A stretch of 64,000 nt of DNA, from the NCBI GenBank assembly GCA_041739345.1, contig JBGSNZ010000002.1, forward strand, positions 124,001 to 188,000, given 5' to 3'. Below are positions 26,115 to 34,143 of the stretch, in pieces. A model generated the notes under the pieces. That model did no database searches. It worked only from the letters and a program-made list of their open reading frames with translations, and was not told the origin of the DNA. Origin of the DNA: DIGJ01 sp041739345 (GTDB lineage: Bacteria > Bacillota > Clostridia > Lachnospirales > Lachnospiraceae). Position numbers and translations under genes: made by a program. How positions within the stretch are numbered: position 1 is the stretch's first letter; each line of letters opens with the position of its first letter.

Positions 26115-27269
26115 ATGTTTAATTTTAAACAATATGATTTCAAACGTTACAATATATTTCTTCTGATAATTGTAACAATAACCGGTGTATTAGGTGCAAA
26201 TTTTGTGAAATTAGCAAGTGGGGAAGAACTTGGTCCATCTGCATTTAAAAAACAGTTGTTTGGTTTTTTCTTAGGATTGCTTTTTGCAATAATGATATCA
26301 TTGATCGATTACCACTTTGTTTGTAAATTTGTAATTTTTTATTATATATTAGGTGTTTTGATGGCTGCGGCAACGAAATTTTCTCCAATTGGAACGGACC
26401 TAACTACAGGTTCATGGCGTTGGATTAAGTTGCCTGGCATCAACTTGCAACCTTCGGAACTATGCAAAATAATACTTATTTTAACCCTGGCAGTCTTTTT
26501 TACTAAATTTGAAGAATATATGGATAAATTTCGTATTTTTCTTATTGGTGGGTTTATTATGATTTTACCGACTGCTTTTATATTGGTTCAATCTGATTTA
26601 TCATCTAGTATCGTAATGATGTTTATCTTTTGCATGATGATTTTTGCAGCTGGATTAAGTTACAAAATTATTGGTGCACTTTTTGCTGTTGGAATGCCAA
26701 TATTTATTGTTGCCTTTTGGTATGTTCAGCAGCCATATCAAAAGTTACTTGATTTTTATCAACAAGGTAGAATTCTCGGATTTTTGGATCCTGAAAAATA
26801 TAGTGACATTATGTATCAGCAAAATTATTCCTACCAGGCAATTGCTTCTGGAACATTGCTTGGAAAACTTTTTAATGATACGGCTTCTACAACCCGCGTT
26901 TATCGACATGCGGATGTAACAGAAAGTGATTTTATTTTTGCTGTTATTGGAGAAGAAGTTGGTTTTTTAGGAAGTTGTGCTATAATAATATTATTGGGTA
27001 TAATTATTGCAATTTGCCTGGTAACCGCTAAAAAGGCATACGATCGTTTGGGTATGCTTATCGCCATTGGTATAGGCTCTATGCTCTTATTTCAAGTTTT
27101 CTGTAATATCGGAGTGGCAACACGAATGCTTCCAAATACAGGACTTCCGCTTCCATTTATTAGTGCGGGATTAAGTTCTTTGATGAGTTGCATGATAGCG
27201 GTAGGTATACTTTTAAATATATCCCTTCAGTCTACAAGAGGGCGATCAGGTGGTTTTTCTATGATTTAA
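26115..27269 (+). CDS. rodA: SEDS peptidoglycan glycosyltransferase RodA/FtsW
   Basis: Polymerises lipid II into glycan strands together with a class B PBP. 384 residues with about ten membrane helices. Family motifs: TGSWRWIKLPGINLQPSELCK (usual position of GARRWI...QPSE), SDLSSSIVM, and the C-terminal RMLPNTGLPLPFISAGLSSL. Position behind PBP2 and minCDE favours RodA over FtsW. It begins 11 bases after minE (RBS AAGGAAGAG). The last gene of the tight shape cluster; a 47-base gap to mgsA follows. Confidence 0.95.
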   Translation: MFNFKQYDFKRYNIFLLIIVTITGVLGANFVKLASGEELGPSAFKKQLFGFFLGLLFAIMISLIDYHFVCKFVIFYYILGVLMAAATKFSPIGTDLTTGSWRWIKLPGINLQPSELCKIILILTLAVFFTKFEEYMDKFRIFLIGGFIMILPTAFILVQSDLSSSIVMMFIFCMMIFAAGLSYKIIGALFAVGMPIFIVAFWYVQQPYQKLLDFYQQGRILGFLDPEKYSDIMYQQNYSYQAIASGTLLGKLFNDTASTTRVYRHADVTESDFIFAVIGEEVGFLGSCAIIILLGIIIAICLVTAKKAYDRLGMLIAIGIGSMLLFQVFCNIGVATRMLPNTGLPLPFISAGLSSLMSCMIAVGILLNISLQSTRGRSGGFSMI

Positions 27270-27316
27270 ATAATATATAGATTTTTAATATAAAAATTTT
27301 AAGGAGGCTATACTAT

Positions 27317-27715
27317 ATGAATATTGGCTTAATTGCTCATGATGCGAAAAAGAAATTAATGCAAAATTTTTGTATTGCTTATCGTGGTATTTTAGTAAAA
27401 AATGATCTCTATGCGACTGGTACAACTGGTCGTCTCATTGAGGAAGTAACAAATTTAAATGTGCATAAATATTTAGCTGGACATTTAGGGGGAGAACAGC
27501 AGCTTGGTGCCCAGATTGAACATAATGAAATTGATTTGGTCATTTTTCTTCGTGATCCACTGAGTCCTAAATCACATGAACCGGACGTTAATAATGTCGT
27601 ACAACTATGTGATACCCATAATATTCCATTTGCTACGAATCTCGCAACTGCAGAGCTCTTAATTAAAGCTTTGGATCGTGGTGACTTGGATTGGCGAGAG
27701 GTATATAAGGGTTAA
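27317..27715 (+). CDS. mgsA: Methylglyoxal synthase
   Basis: Converts dihydroxyacetone phosphate to methylglyoxal and phosphate, a bypass used when sugar phosphates build up. 132 residues, family length about 130-150: IGLIAHDAKKKLMQNFC, ATGTTGRLI, GHLGGEQQLGAQI with the catalytic Asp region, FLRDPLSPKSHEPD, and NIPFATNLATAELLI. RBS AAGGAGG. Unexpectedly placed in a cell-envelope operon, but the arrangement behind rodA recurs in Clostridia as far as I know. The TAA stop overlaps the ATG of the carboxypeptidase gene, so the two are co-translated. Confidence 0.96.
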   Translation: MNIGLIAHDAKKKLMQNFCIAYRGILVKNDLYATGTTGRLIEEVTNLNVHKYLAGHLGGEQQLGAQIEHNEIDLVIFLRDPLSPKSHEPDVNNVVQLCDTHNIPFATNLATAELLIKALDRGDLDWREVYKG

Positions 27716-28683
27716 TGAATTATAAAAAAGTAATTATTTCCATTCTGATGATGAGTAATTGTCTAATCCTTTTTGGATGTAATATAGAAAAAGCAGATAT
27801 TGCTTATGTTAATGACACTTCAAATTATGGATATGTTACTCCGTTAGAAGATACCCTAAGCAGCGACTTATGTGTTGTACCCTTGAGTAAAAAAAATGAC
27901 AAAAATGAAACGTTAACAGCAGAATCTTCTTTGATTTTTGATGTTACGGATCAATCTATTTTATATGAGGATAATGTTTATGAACGACTTTATCCTGCCA
28001 GCATAACAAAATTAATGACTGCCTATGTAACTTTAAAATATGCTAATTTAGATGATATTGTCACAGTTAGTTACAATGCATCACATATCACTGAAAGTGG
28101 AGCAAAGCTTTGTGGCTTTGAGGAAGGTGATCAAATTAAGTTACGCAATTTATTGTGTGCCTTATTGGTGTATTCGGGTAATGATGCTGGAGTAGCTATC
28201 GCAGAACACATTTCTGGTAGTGTCGATGAGTTTGCTGATTTAATGAACAAAGAAGCAAATGAATTGGGCGCAACTGGATCGCATTTTGTAAATCCACATG
28301 GATTGCATAATGATAATCATTACACAACAACATATGATATCTATTTAATATTTAACGAATTGATCAAGAATGAAGATTTTGTTGAAATGATCCATTCCAA
28401 AGAAGTTCTTGTACCATATAAGGATGTAAAAGGAAATGATTTTTCTTATACTTTTTCCAGTACAAATCAATTTTTATTAGGAGAAAGTGATTCTCCAGAA
28501 GATGTGACTGTAATAGGTGGAAAAACCGGAACAACTTCAAAAGCTGGTGCTTGTCTTTCTTTATATAGTCAGGGAGAAAATGGGCACAATTACATTTCCA
28601 TCGTTTTTAAAGCAGATGACAAGACTTCATTATATCGTCAAATGACACAATTGTTAAATTATATACCGAAAAAAGAAGACTAG
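27715..28683 (+). CDS. Lipoprotein D-alanyl-D-alanine carboxypeptidase (PBP5/DacA family)
   Basis: Trims the terminal D-Ala of peptidoglycan stem peptides and so limits cross-linking. 322 residues with a lipoprotein signal (ILFGC, Cys22). Active-site motifs are complete: Ser96-Ile-Thr-Lys99 (PASITKLMT), SGN in YSGNDAGVAI, and KTG in GGKTGTTSKAG. It lacks the C-terminal beta domain and amphipathic anchor of E. coli PBP5; the lipid anchor replaces it. Start ATG overlaps the mgsA stop. A perfect 14-base terminator hairpin follows, ending the radC-mre-min operon. Confidence 0.93.
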   Translation: MNYKKVIISILMMSNCLILFGCNIEKADIAYVNDTSNYGYVTPLEDTLSSDLCVVPLSKKNDKNETLTAESSLIFDVTDQSILYEDNVYERLYPASITKLMTAYVTLKYANLDDIVTVSYNASHITESGAKLCGFEEGDQIKLRNLLCALLVYSGNDAGVAIAEHISGSVDEFADLMNKEANELGATGSHFVNPHGLHNDNHYTTTYDIYLIFNELIKNEDFVEMIHSKEVLVPYKDVKGNDFSYTFSSTNQFLLGESDSPEDVTVIGGKTGTTSKAGACLSLYSQGENGHNYISIVFKADDKTSLYRQMTQLLNYIPKKED

Positions 28684-28695
28684 ATGTTAATTAGT

Positions 28696-28734
28696 AAATC
28701 CCTTAAAAATTCAATGTTTTTAAGGGATTTTTTA
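28696..28734 (+). terminator. Strong terminator ending the shape/division operon
   Basis: Perfect 14-base stem: 28696-28709 with 28717-28730, 7-base loop, followed by TTT. Confidence 0.9.
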
Positions 28735-28735
28735 G

Positions 28736-28764
28736 TTGTAATTTCTAATAAATGGTACTATAAT
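28736..28764 (+). promoter_or_regulatory. Sigma-A promoter of the P-loop gene
   Basis: TTGTAA (28736-28741), 17 bases, TATAAT (28759-28764). The leader to the ATG at 28868 is about 97 bases and contains the inverted repeat listed next. Confidence 0.7.
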
Positions 28765-28804
28765 TAAGATATATTTATAAGATTCTTAACATATATCTTA
28801 ATTA
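28761..28804. repeat. 14-base perfect inverted repeat over the -10 box and start point
   Basis: 28761-28774 pairs perfectly with 28791-28804 across 16 bases. The left arm begins inside the -10 box, so it could be an operator. In RNA most of the left arm (from about 28771) would be missing, which favours a DNA-level role. Confidence 0.5.
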
Positions 28805-28867
28805 TCTTTGAAATCAATCTGTTATATTATGATTGTCATTCAATACCATGTGAAGGAGGAGATTACA

Positions 28868-29287
28868 ATGATACAGATTATTGCAGGCGAAAAGGGAAAA
28901 GGGAAAACAAAAATACTACTTGATAAAGTAGCATCGGAGGTAAAAACAACAAATGGGAATGTTGTTTATCTCGACAAGAGCACAAAACATATGTATGAAT
29001 TAAGCAATAAAGTTAGACTAATTAACGTGAGGGATTATTTAGTAGAGAATTATAATGAGTTTCTAGGATTTATATGTGGGATTCTTTCGCAAGACCACGA
29101 TTTGGAAAAAGTGTATTTAGACAGTTTTTTAAAAATAGCTTGTGTTACAGAACTTGATTTGCATAACCTTTTTGATAAGCTAACAAAGATTTCTCAAGCA
29201 TTTAATGTGGATTTTGTATTAAGTATATCAGTGAATGAAGAGCAAATACCTGAAGATTATAAAAAAGACATTATAGTAGCTTTGTAA
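28868..29287 (+). CDS. Small P-loop protein of unknown function
   Basis: 139 residues. The N-terminus carries a clear Walker A loop (IAGEKGKGKTKILLDK, residues about 4-19). The rest is a compact alpha/beta domain with no Walker B that I can assign with certainty (VYLDSFLKIA is possible). No family was recognised. The start is ATG 28868 with AAGGAGGAG in front; the in-frame TTG 60 bases upstream has no binding site and lies in the leader. It has its own promoter, dyad and terminator, so it is a regulated single gene. Confidence 0.8.
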   Translation: MIQIIAGEKGKGKTKILLDKVASEVKTTNGNVVYLDKSTKHMYELSNKVRLINVRDYLVENYNEFLGFICGILSQDHDLEKVYLDSFLKIACVTELDLHNLFDKLTKISQAFNVDFVLSISVNEEQIPEDYKKDIIVAL

Positions 29288-29291
29288 TAGA

Positions 29292-29323
29292 AAAAAAGGA
29301 GCTTCCCACGAAGCTCCTTTTTT
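29292..29323. terminator. Two-way terminator between convergent genes
   Basis: AAAAAAGGAGCTTC (29292-29305) pairs with GAAGCTCCTTTTTT (29310-29323), loop CCAC. A-run and T-run on both sides let it work on both strands, for the P-loop gene and the DUF378 gene. Confidence 0.9.
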
Positions 29324-29330
29324 GTTGTGA

Positions 29331-29531
29331 TTAATCGTTATTTCTAATTCTTCCAAAGTAACTAATAGCATACAATCCGCAAATACCAACAATTGTATAA
29401 ACAGTTCTGGAGAGAAAGCTCATATCGCCAAAAATAACTCGGACCAGGTCAAACTGAAAGATACCTATGAGGCCCCAATTAATTGCTCCGATAATCACTA
29501 TTACTAATGCAATATAATCTATGGTTTTCAT
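29331..29531 (-). CDS. DUF378 family small membrane protein
   Basis: 66 residues, two membrane helices (about 5-25 and 40-60). The start MKTIDYIALVIVIIGAINWG with LIGIFQFDLV is the signature of DUF378 (B. subtilis YuzA type). Function unknown. RBS AAGGAGG stands before the ATG at 29531. Single gene on the minus strand, ending at the shared terminator. Confidence 0.9.
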   Translation of the reverse strand: MKTIDYIALVIVIIGAINWGLIGIFQFDLVRVIFGDMSFLSRTVYTIVGICGLYAISYFGRIRNND

Positions 29532-29600
29532 TTTATAACCTCCTTAGTGGATATTCTTACCAAAAGTGAATTGTTTATACATATTATTTTATTTTAGGTC

Positions 29601-29629
29601 TTTCAAAATAATGGTTTAATCAGTATAAT
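29601..29629 (+). promoter_or_regulatory. Candidate promoter of the HlyD-like/division cluster
   Basis: TTTCAA (29601-29606), 17 bases, TATAAT (29624-29629). The -35 box is weak; the -10 box and spacing are ideal. Start near 29636 gives a short leader to the TTG at 29653. Confidence 0.5.
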
Positions 29630-29652
29630 AGAATGGTTAGGAGGTAGTATGA

Positions 29653-31041
29653 TTGGCTAGACATAATAACAAGGTAGTGCGCTATCATAAACCGTTTCAT
29701 ATTAATATTGGACTTGTTGTATTCTTTATTATATTCATCTACATGGTAGTGATATCCATTCATTATTTTTTTGAGGATACGATTAGCATTTATGAAGTGG
29801 TTGAAAAAAATATTTCGGATGATAATACATACAAAGGAATTATACTACGAAATGAAAGTATTTATTATACAGATAAAGCTGGTTACGTAAATTACTATAT
29901 TGGAGATGGTGAAAAGGTCGCAAAAGGAGCCACTGTTTATACCATTGATGAAACTGGTGAAATTTATAAAGCATTATCCAATGCAGATTCAGGAAATACG
30001 TTATCAAGAGAAGATACGGCTAAAATAAGAAATGCAGTGGCCACTTTTCGTGAAGAATACAAAGGAAGTAATTACTTTACGGTTTCTGATTTGAAATATG
30101 ACATAGAAAATACCATTTTAGAGCAGAATACTGCTAGTTTATTATCAGATTTAAGTGACTTAGTGTCAGATTCAAATCGGGCGAGTTTTGATGTTGTCTC
30201 ATCCAAAAAAAGTGGAATAGTTTCTTATACAATGGATGGATTTGAGAATTTAGGTAAAGCGCAAATTACAACGGATAATTTTAAAAATATTGATGAGGAA
30301 CGTGTACAGTTGCGAAGTAACGAAGCAGTTGCTAAAGGTAGTCCTGTTTACAAAATGATTAATAGTGAGGATTGGAATATTATTATTCCACTTTCTGATT
30401 CTCAGTATAAAAAGCTGAAAGATTTGGAAAAAGTACAAATTACATTAAAAAAAGACCAGGTTTCCGTTATTGCTGCTATAAATACGTATGAAAGTAATGG
30501 GAGTTATTTTGCAAACCTAAGTCTAAATAAGTACATGATACGCTATATCAATGAACGTTATCTTGACTTAGAAGTACAGATTAATTCAGCACAAGGTTTA
30601 AAAATACCGATTACTTCAATTTTAAAAAAGAAATTTTTAGTTGTGCCAAATGAGTATATTGGAGTTGGAGGTAAAACAAATTCAACAGGTGTTACAAAAG
30701 AATCCTTTAACGAAACGAGCGGTGAATCCGAATTCGAATTTATGCCTGTAACGGTTGTATTTTCTAATGAAAAAGAGTCCTATATTGATAGTGATTCGAT
30801 AGACGAGAATGATTATCTTATAAACACGGAAACAAATGAACGCTACCAACTAGGCAAAATGGATACATTAGAAGGCGTATATAACGTGAATAAAGGCTAT
30901 GCTGTTTTTCGTGTCATTGAAAAAATTTATGAAAATAAAGAATATGCCATTGTAAGTAAGGATACTCCATATGGATTATCCACTTATGACCACATTGTTG
31001 TAAATGGGGAAAGCATGAAAGAATCGGAACTTATAAAATAA
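29653..31041 (+). CDS. HlyD-like membrane-anchored protein
   Basis: 462 residues. Short basic N-terminus, one membrane helix (about 20-40), then an external part with a lipoyl/barrel-sandwich-like segment (GYVNYYIGDGEKVAKGATVY, about 75-97), a helical stretch (about 105-170), a second barrel half (SGIVSYTMDGFENL) and a C-terminal beta domain. This resembles periplasmic-adaptor proteins of efflux systems, but no transporter is next to it. In related Clostridia such a gene stands before yggS-sepF, so a division or envelope role is likely (inference). The start is TTG 29653, 8 bases after AGGAGG; an ATG at 29649 is in another frame and stops after three codons. Confidence 0.75.
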   Translation: MARHNNKVVRYHKPFHINIGLVVFFIIFIYMVVISIHYFFEDTISIYEVVEKNISDDNTYKGIILRNESIYYTDKAGYVNYYIGDGEKVAKGATVYTIDETGEIYKALSNADSGNTLSREDTAKIRNAVATFREEYKGSNYFTVSDLKYDIENTILEQNTASLLSDLSDLVSDSNRASFDVVSSKKSGIVSYTMDGFENLGKAQITTDNFKNIDEERVQLRSNEAVAKGSPVYKMINSEDWNIIIPLSDSQYKKLKDLEKVQITLKKDQVSVIAAINTYESNGSYFANLSLNKYMIRYINERYLDLEVQINSAQGLKIPITSILKKKFLVVPNEYIGVGGKTNSTGVTKESFNETSGESEFEFMPVTVVFSNEKESYIDSDSIDENDYLINTETNERYQLGKMDTLEGVYNVNKGYAVFRVIEKIYENKEYAIVSKDTPYGLSTYDHIVVNGESMKESELIK

Positions 31042-31058
31042 AAGCAAGGTGATTATTT

Positions 31059-31751
31059 ATGGTAAAAGAAAATTTAAAAGACGTTGAAGAAAATATAAGA
31101 GCAGCATGCAAGCGTGCAAACCGTAATCGCGATGAGGTCACATTGATTGCTGTCAGTAAAACGAAGCCTGTGTCGATGATTTATGAGGTAATGGAGGAAG
31201 GCATCCTGGATTTTGGAGAAAACAAAGTGCAGGAAATCTGTGATAAAACGGAACTTATAAAAGAGCCTTTAAACTGGCATATGATTGGACATTTGCAGCG
31301 TAATAAAGTGAAATACATTGTGGACAAGGTATGTCTGATTCATTCGGTAGATTCACTTCGCCTAGCAGAACAAATTAATATTGAAGCAGAAAAAAAACAA
31401 TTAATATGCCCAATTTTAATCGAAGTAAATGCTGCAAACGAAGAAAGTAAATATGGCATTACCGTAGAGGAAGTACTCCCTTTTATAATGGAGGTTTCAA
31501 AATTAAAATTTATACAGATAAAAGGACTTATGACGATAGCACCAAATGTCGAAAATCCCGAGGAAAATCGAGCATTTTTCAAAGAATTGAAGAAATTATA
31601 TATTGACATAAAATCGAAAAACATTGATAATGTTTTTATGGAAGAGTTGTCAATGGGAATGACCGGAGATTACCAAGTTGCAATTGAAGAAGGGGCCACC
31701 CTTGTTCGCGTTGGTACTGGGATTTTTGGTGAACGAAATTATAGCATTTAA
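31059..31751 (+). CDS. yggS: PLP homeostasis protein YggS/YlmE
   Basis: Small PLP-binding protein that balances vitamin B6 forms and amino/keto acid pools. 230 residues; PLP lysine is Lys34 in VSKTKP. Family motifs: FGENKVQEI, NWHMIGHLQRNKVKY, ELSMGMTGDYQVAIEEGATL with VRVGTGIFG at the end. It stands at the head of the ylm-type division cluster, as in most Firmicutes (ylmE-sepF-ylmG-ylmH-divIVA). Confidence 0.97.
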   Translation: MVKENLKDVEENIRAACKRANRNRDEVTLIAVSKTKPVSMIYEVMEEGILDFGENKVQEICDKTELIKEPLNWHMIGHLQRNKVKYIVDKVCLIHSVDSLRLAEQINIEAEKKQLICPILIEVNAANEESKYGITVEEVLPFIMEVSKLKFIQIKGLMTIAPNVENPEENRAFFKELKKLYIDIKSKNIDNVFMEELSMGMTGDYQVAIEEGATLVRVGTGIFGERNYSI

Positions 31752-31777
31752 ATATTATGTGATTGATAGGAGTTATT

Positions 31778-32347
31778 ATGGCTAATATAGTAAAAAGTTT
31801 TTTAGGTTACTTACGTCTAAACGATGATGATGATTTGGAAGATTATATTGAAGATTTTGAAGATGAAAAACAAATATCTAAAAAGTTTTCAAGACCTGCC
31901 ACTCGTCAGATAGAGCAGACTAAAACAATTGAAAAACCTTTTTTAAGGCAAGACAAACCTTCCAGACGAGAAGAAGAACCAATGCGCGAGCGTACTACTC
32001 GCATGGAGCGAACAACGAACAACAAAATAGTTCCTATTCGTACAACACCGAAGGGACTTGAAGTTTGTATTATGAAACCTACCTGTTTTGAAGATTCTCA
32101 GGATATCTGTGATATGCTATTGACCGGCAGAGCAGCAGTGGTTAACCTCGAGGGATTTGATCCAGATGATGCACAGCGAGTAATGGATTTTATATCTGGA
32201 TGCGTTTATGCTGTGAATGGAAAACTACATCAAATTTCAAGGTATATTTTCATTTTTTCACCTGATACCATTGATATTTCCGGTGATTACTTGGAATTAA
32301 TGCCAGATATGGGATTTGACGTACCAACCTTAAATAAGGAGTTTTAA
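31778..32347 (+). CDS. sepF: Cell division protein SepF
   Basis: Membrane-binding partner of FtsZ that bundles filaments and helps septum formation. 189 residues: N-terminal amphipathic membrane helix (MANIVKSFLGYLRL), acidic and basic linker (about 20-85), then the core domain (MKPTCFEDSQDICDMLLTGR, AAVVNLEGFDPDDAQRVMDF, ISGCVYAVNGKLHQIS). ATG 31778 follows AGGAG; the in-frame codon at 31763 lies upstream of that site. Confidence 0.96.
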   Translation: MANIVKSFLGYLRLNDDDDLEDYIEDFEDEKQISKKFSRPATRQIEQTKTIEKPFLRQDKPSRREEEPMRERTTRMERTTNNKIVPIRTTPKGLEVCIMKPTCFEDSQDICDMLLTGRAAVVNLEGFDPDDAQRVMDFISGCVYAVNGKLHQISRYIFIFSPDTIDISGDYLELMPDMGFDVPTLNKEF

Positions 32348-32349
32348 TC

Positions 32350-32613
32350 ATGACGTATGTTTTGTGTCAGGCATTATATATATTTTGTGTAGTATTAGAA
32401 AGCATCTTATTTTTATATATCGTATCATCCTGGTTTCCTAATTTCGCAAAAATAAGAAGTATTCTATTGTCATTACTTGATCCAATCTTTGTACCGATAC
32501 GTATATGCTTAAAACACTCAATAATGAATACTTCTACAGCAGATATGACACCCATGGTTACTCTGATTATATTGTCTTATCTGCAAACTTTATTTTATGG
32601 ATTGAGTATGTAA
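32350..32613 (+). CDS. YggT family membrane protein (YlmG)
   Basis: 87 residues with two membrane helices (about 6-28 and 62-84). The conserved loop DPIFVPIR is visible with LLSLLDPIF before it. Role in membrane protein organisation or division is proposed for the family. AAGGAG precedes the ATG and overlaps the sepF end. Standard place between sepF and ylmH. Confidence 0.92.
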   Translation: MTYVLCQALYIFCVVLESILFLYIVSSWFPNFAKIRSILLSLLDPIFVPIRICLKHSIMNTSTADMTPMVTLIILSYLQTLFYGLSM

Positions 32614-32623
32614 AGGAGAACCC

Positions 32624-33385
32624 ATGAATCAAGAAAAAGAAGATGAGCTTTTTTGCAAACGACTCAACGAATTATCACAGCAAGCTTATGTTCGTGGCAT
32701 TTGTGTTTATTCATCCTTTTTAAACTTAAATGAACTTAACTTGTTTTATAAAACAATAAATACGATATCACAAGTATCCTACCAGCTTTCAGGTGGATAT
32801 AAGGAAGCGGAGCGAAGAGTTATCTGTTTTTATGACGATGACTCTTTTCCTAATGTAAGCTTTCCTATTGTTTGTGTGTCTATTACGCCACACAGTGTGA
32901 AGTATAGCGAGGCTTTAAATCATAGAGATTATCTGGGCGCAATATTAAATTTAGGAATTGAACGTACTAAAATTGGGGATATCATAACGCAGAATAAGAA
33001 AGCTTATGTCTTTTGTTACAAGGAGATTGCTTCATTTGTTTGTGAATCACTCGAACGGGTAAAACATACAAATGTGAACGCTGAAATAGTAGACTTTGAT
33101 GAACGTGATTATAAAATTGAAACAGAAACGATTAGCGGTACTGTTTCTAGTGTTCGATTAGATAGTTTGCTTTCTCTTACATTTAAAGCATCCAGAAGTA
33201 GTCTATCTGGTCTTATTACTGGAGGAAAGGTCTTTGTAAATGGTAAACTGATTCTATCCAATAGTTTTGTCCCAAAAGAAGATGATATTATATCAGTGCG
33301 TGGGCTAGGACGCTTTGTTTTTAAACGTGTAGAAACACAAACTAAAAAAAATCGTTATCGAATTATTATTGAAAAATATATTTAA
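32624..33385 (+). CDS. ylmH: S4-domain RNA-binding protein YlmH
   Basis: 253 residues. The C-terminal S4 domain is clear (RLDSLLSLTFKASRSSLSGL, ITGGKVFVNGKLILSNSFVP, and RGLGRFVF). YlmH proteins bind ribosomes or RNA; in B. subtilis a role in rescue of stalled ribosomes has been reported. The N-terminal part (with AERRVICFYDDD) matches the family. AAAGGAG before the ATG. The gene ends before the divIVA ribosome binding site. Confidence 0.94.
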   Translation: MNQEKEDELFCKRLNELSQQAYVRGICVYSSFLNLNELNLFYKTINTISQVSYQLSGGYKEAERRVICFYDDDSFPNVSFPIVCVSITPHSVKYSEALNHRDYLGAILNLGIERTKIGDIITQNKKAYVFCYKEIASFVCESLERVKHTNVNAEIVDFDERDYKIETETISGTVSSVRLDSLLSLTFKASRSSLSGLITGGKVFVNGKLILSNSFVPKEDDIISVRGLGRFVFKRVETQTKKNRYRIIIEKYI

Positions 33386-33422
33386 ATACGACGTTTACTA
33401 TTGTAATTTAAGGAGGATAACC

Positions 33423-34130
33423 ATGTTAACACCAGTTGAAATGCAAGGCAGAGAATTAAGGCAGGGCAGAGGATACCAAAAAAAAGATGTAGATGAATTT
33501 TTATCTGAAATTAACCGTGATTTTGAAACGCTATACCGTGAATATATGGAGTTAAAAGATAAAGTTAATACCTTAAGTGATGGGCTTAAATACTACAAAG
33601 ACTTAGAAAAAACCCTACAAAAAACTCTCGTTGTGGCAGAAAAAACAGCAGAGGAAACAACAAAGGTATCGGAAAAGAAAGCATCCCTTATTATTTCTGA
33701 TGCGCAATTGAAAGCAAATCAAATTGTACAGGAGGCAAACACATATTTTGATAAGGCGCAAAGTAATATAAAATCCTTAATACAACAATATGAAAGTTAT
33801 CGGATTCAATGTAAAAAATTAGCAGATGCAAACCTTGAGCTTTTAAATTCAGATGCATTTAAAGTGGATTTTGAGATGGTTGGTCTTACTATGCCCCACT
33901 TTACTATGCCGACAGCTGAAATTATGCATGCCGATGATTTAGGCGCGGAGAATAAGGAGGCGGCAGTTGAATCCAAACCAGTTGAATCCAAACTAGTGGA
34001 TTCCAAACCAGTGGATTCCAAACCAGAAGAGGTTAATTTGTCAGGACAGACAAAAAGCGTAACGAATACTAATCTTACAAAAGAACTAGACACGGAACTC
34101 TTTGAGTTCTTCAATTTAAGTGACGATTAA
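33423..34130 (+). CDS. divIVA: DivIVA domain protein
   Basis: Coiled-coil protein that binds curved membrane at poles and septa. 235 residues: N-terminal DivIVA domain (MLTPVEMQGRELRQGRGYQK with KDVDEFLSEI), coiled coil about 30-85 and 85-140, then a proline/lysine/serine tail with four near-identical five-residue repeats (from 33969), and a C-terminal LFEFFNLSDD. ATG 33423 follows AAGGAGG; an in-frame upstream TTG-type start at 33369 lies within ylmH. Since MinE is present, this DivIVA probably acts in wall growth or sporulation rather than Min placement (inference). Confidence 0.95.
   Translation: MLTPVEMQGRELRQGRGYQKKDVDEFLSEINRDFETLYREYMELKDKVNTLSDGLKYYKDLEKTLQKTLVVAEKTAEETTKVSEKKASLIISDAQLKANQIVQEANTYFDKAQSNIKSLIQQYESYRIQCKKLADANLELLNSDAFKVDFEMVGLTMPHFTMPTAEIMHADDLGAENKEAAVESKPVESKLVDSKPVDSKPEEVNLSGQTKSVTNTNLTKELDTELFEFFNLSDD
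33969..34028 (+). repeat. Four 15-base in-frame repeats in divIVA
   Basis: Units at 33969, 33984, 33999 and 34014 follow GAWTCCAAACCAGTK and encode (E/D)SKPV or (E/D)SKLV. Repeat number may vary between strains; it only alters the length of a flexible linker. Confidence 0.85.
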
Positions 34131-34143
34131 AAGGGGAGCAAAT

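Noticed and set aside
29649..29660. ATG at 29649 as start of the HlyD-like gene
   Set aside because: It is in another frame and stops after three codons; TTG 29653 fits the ribosome binding site.
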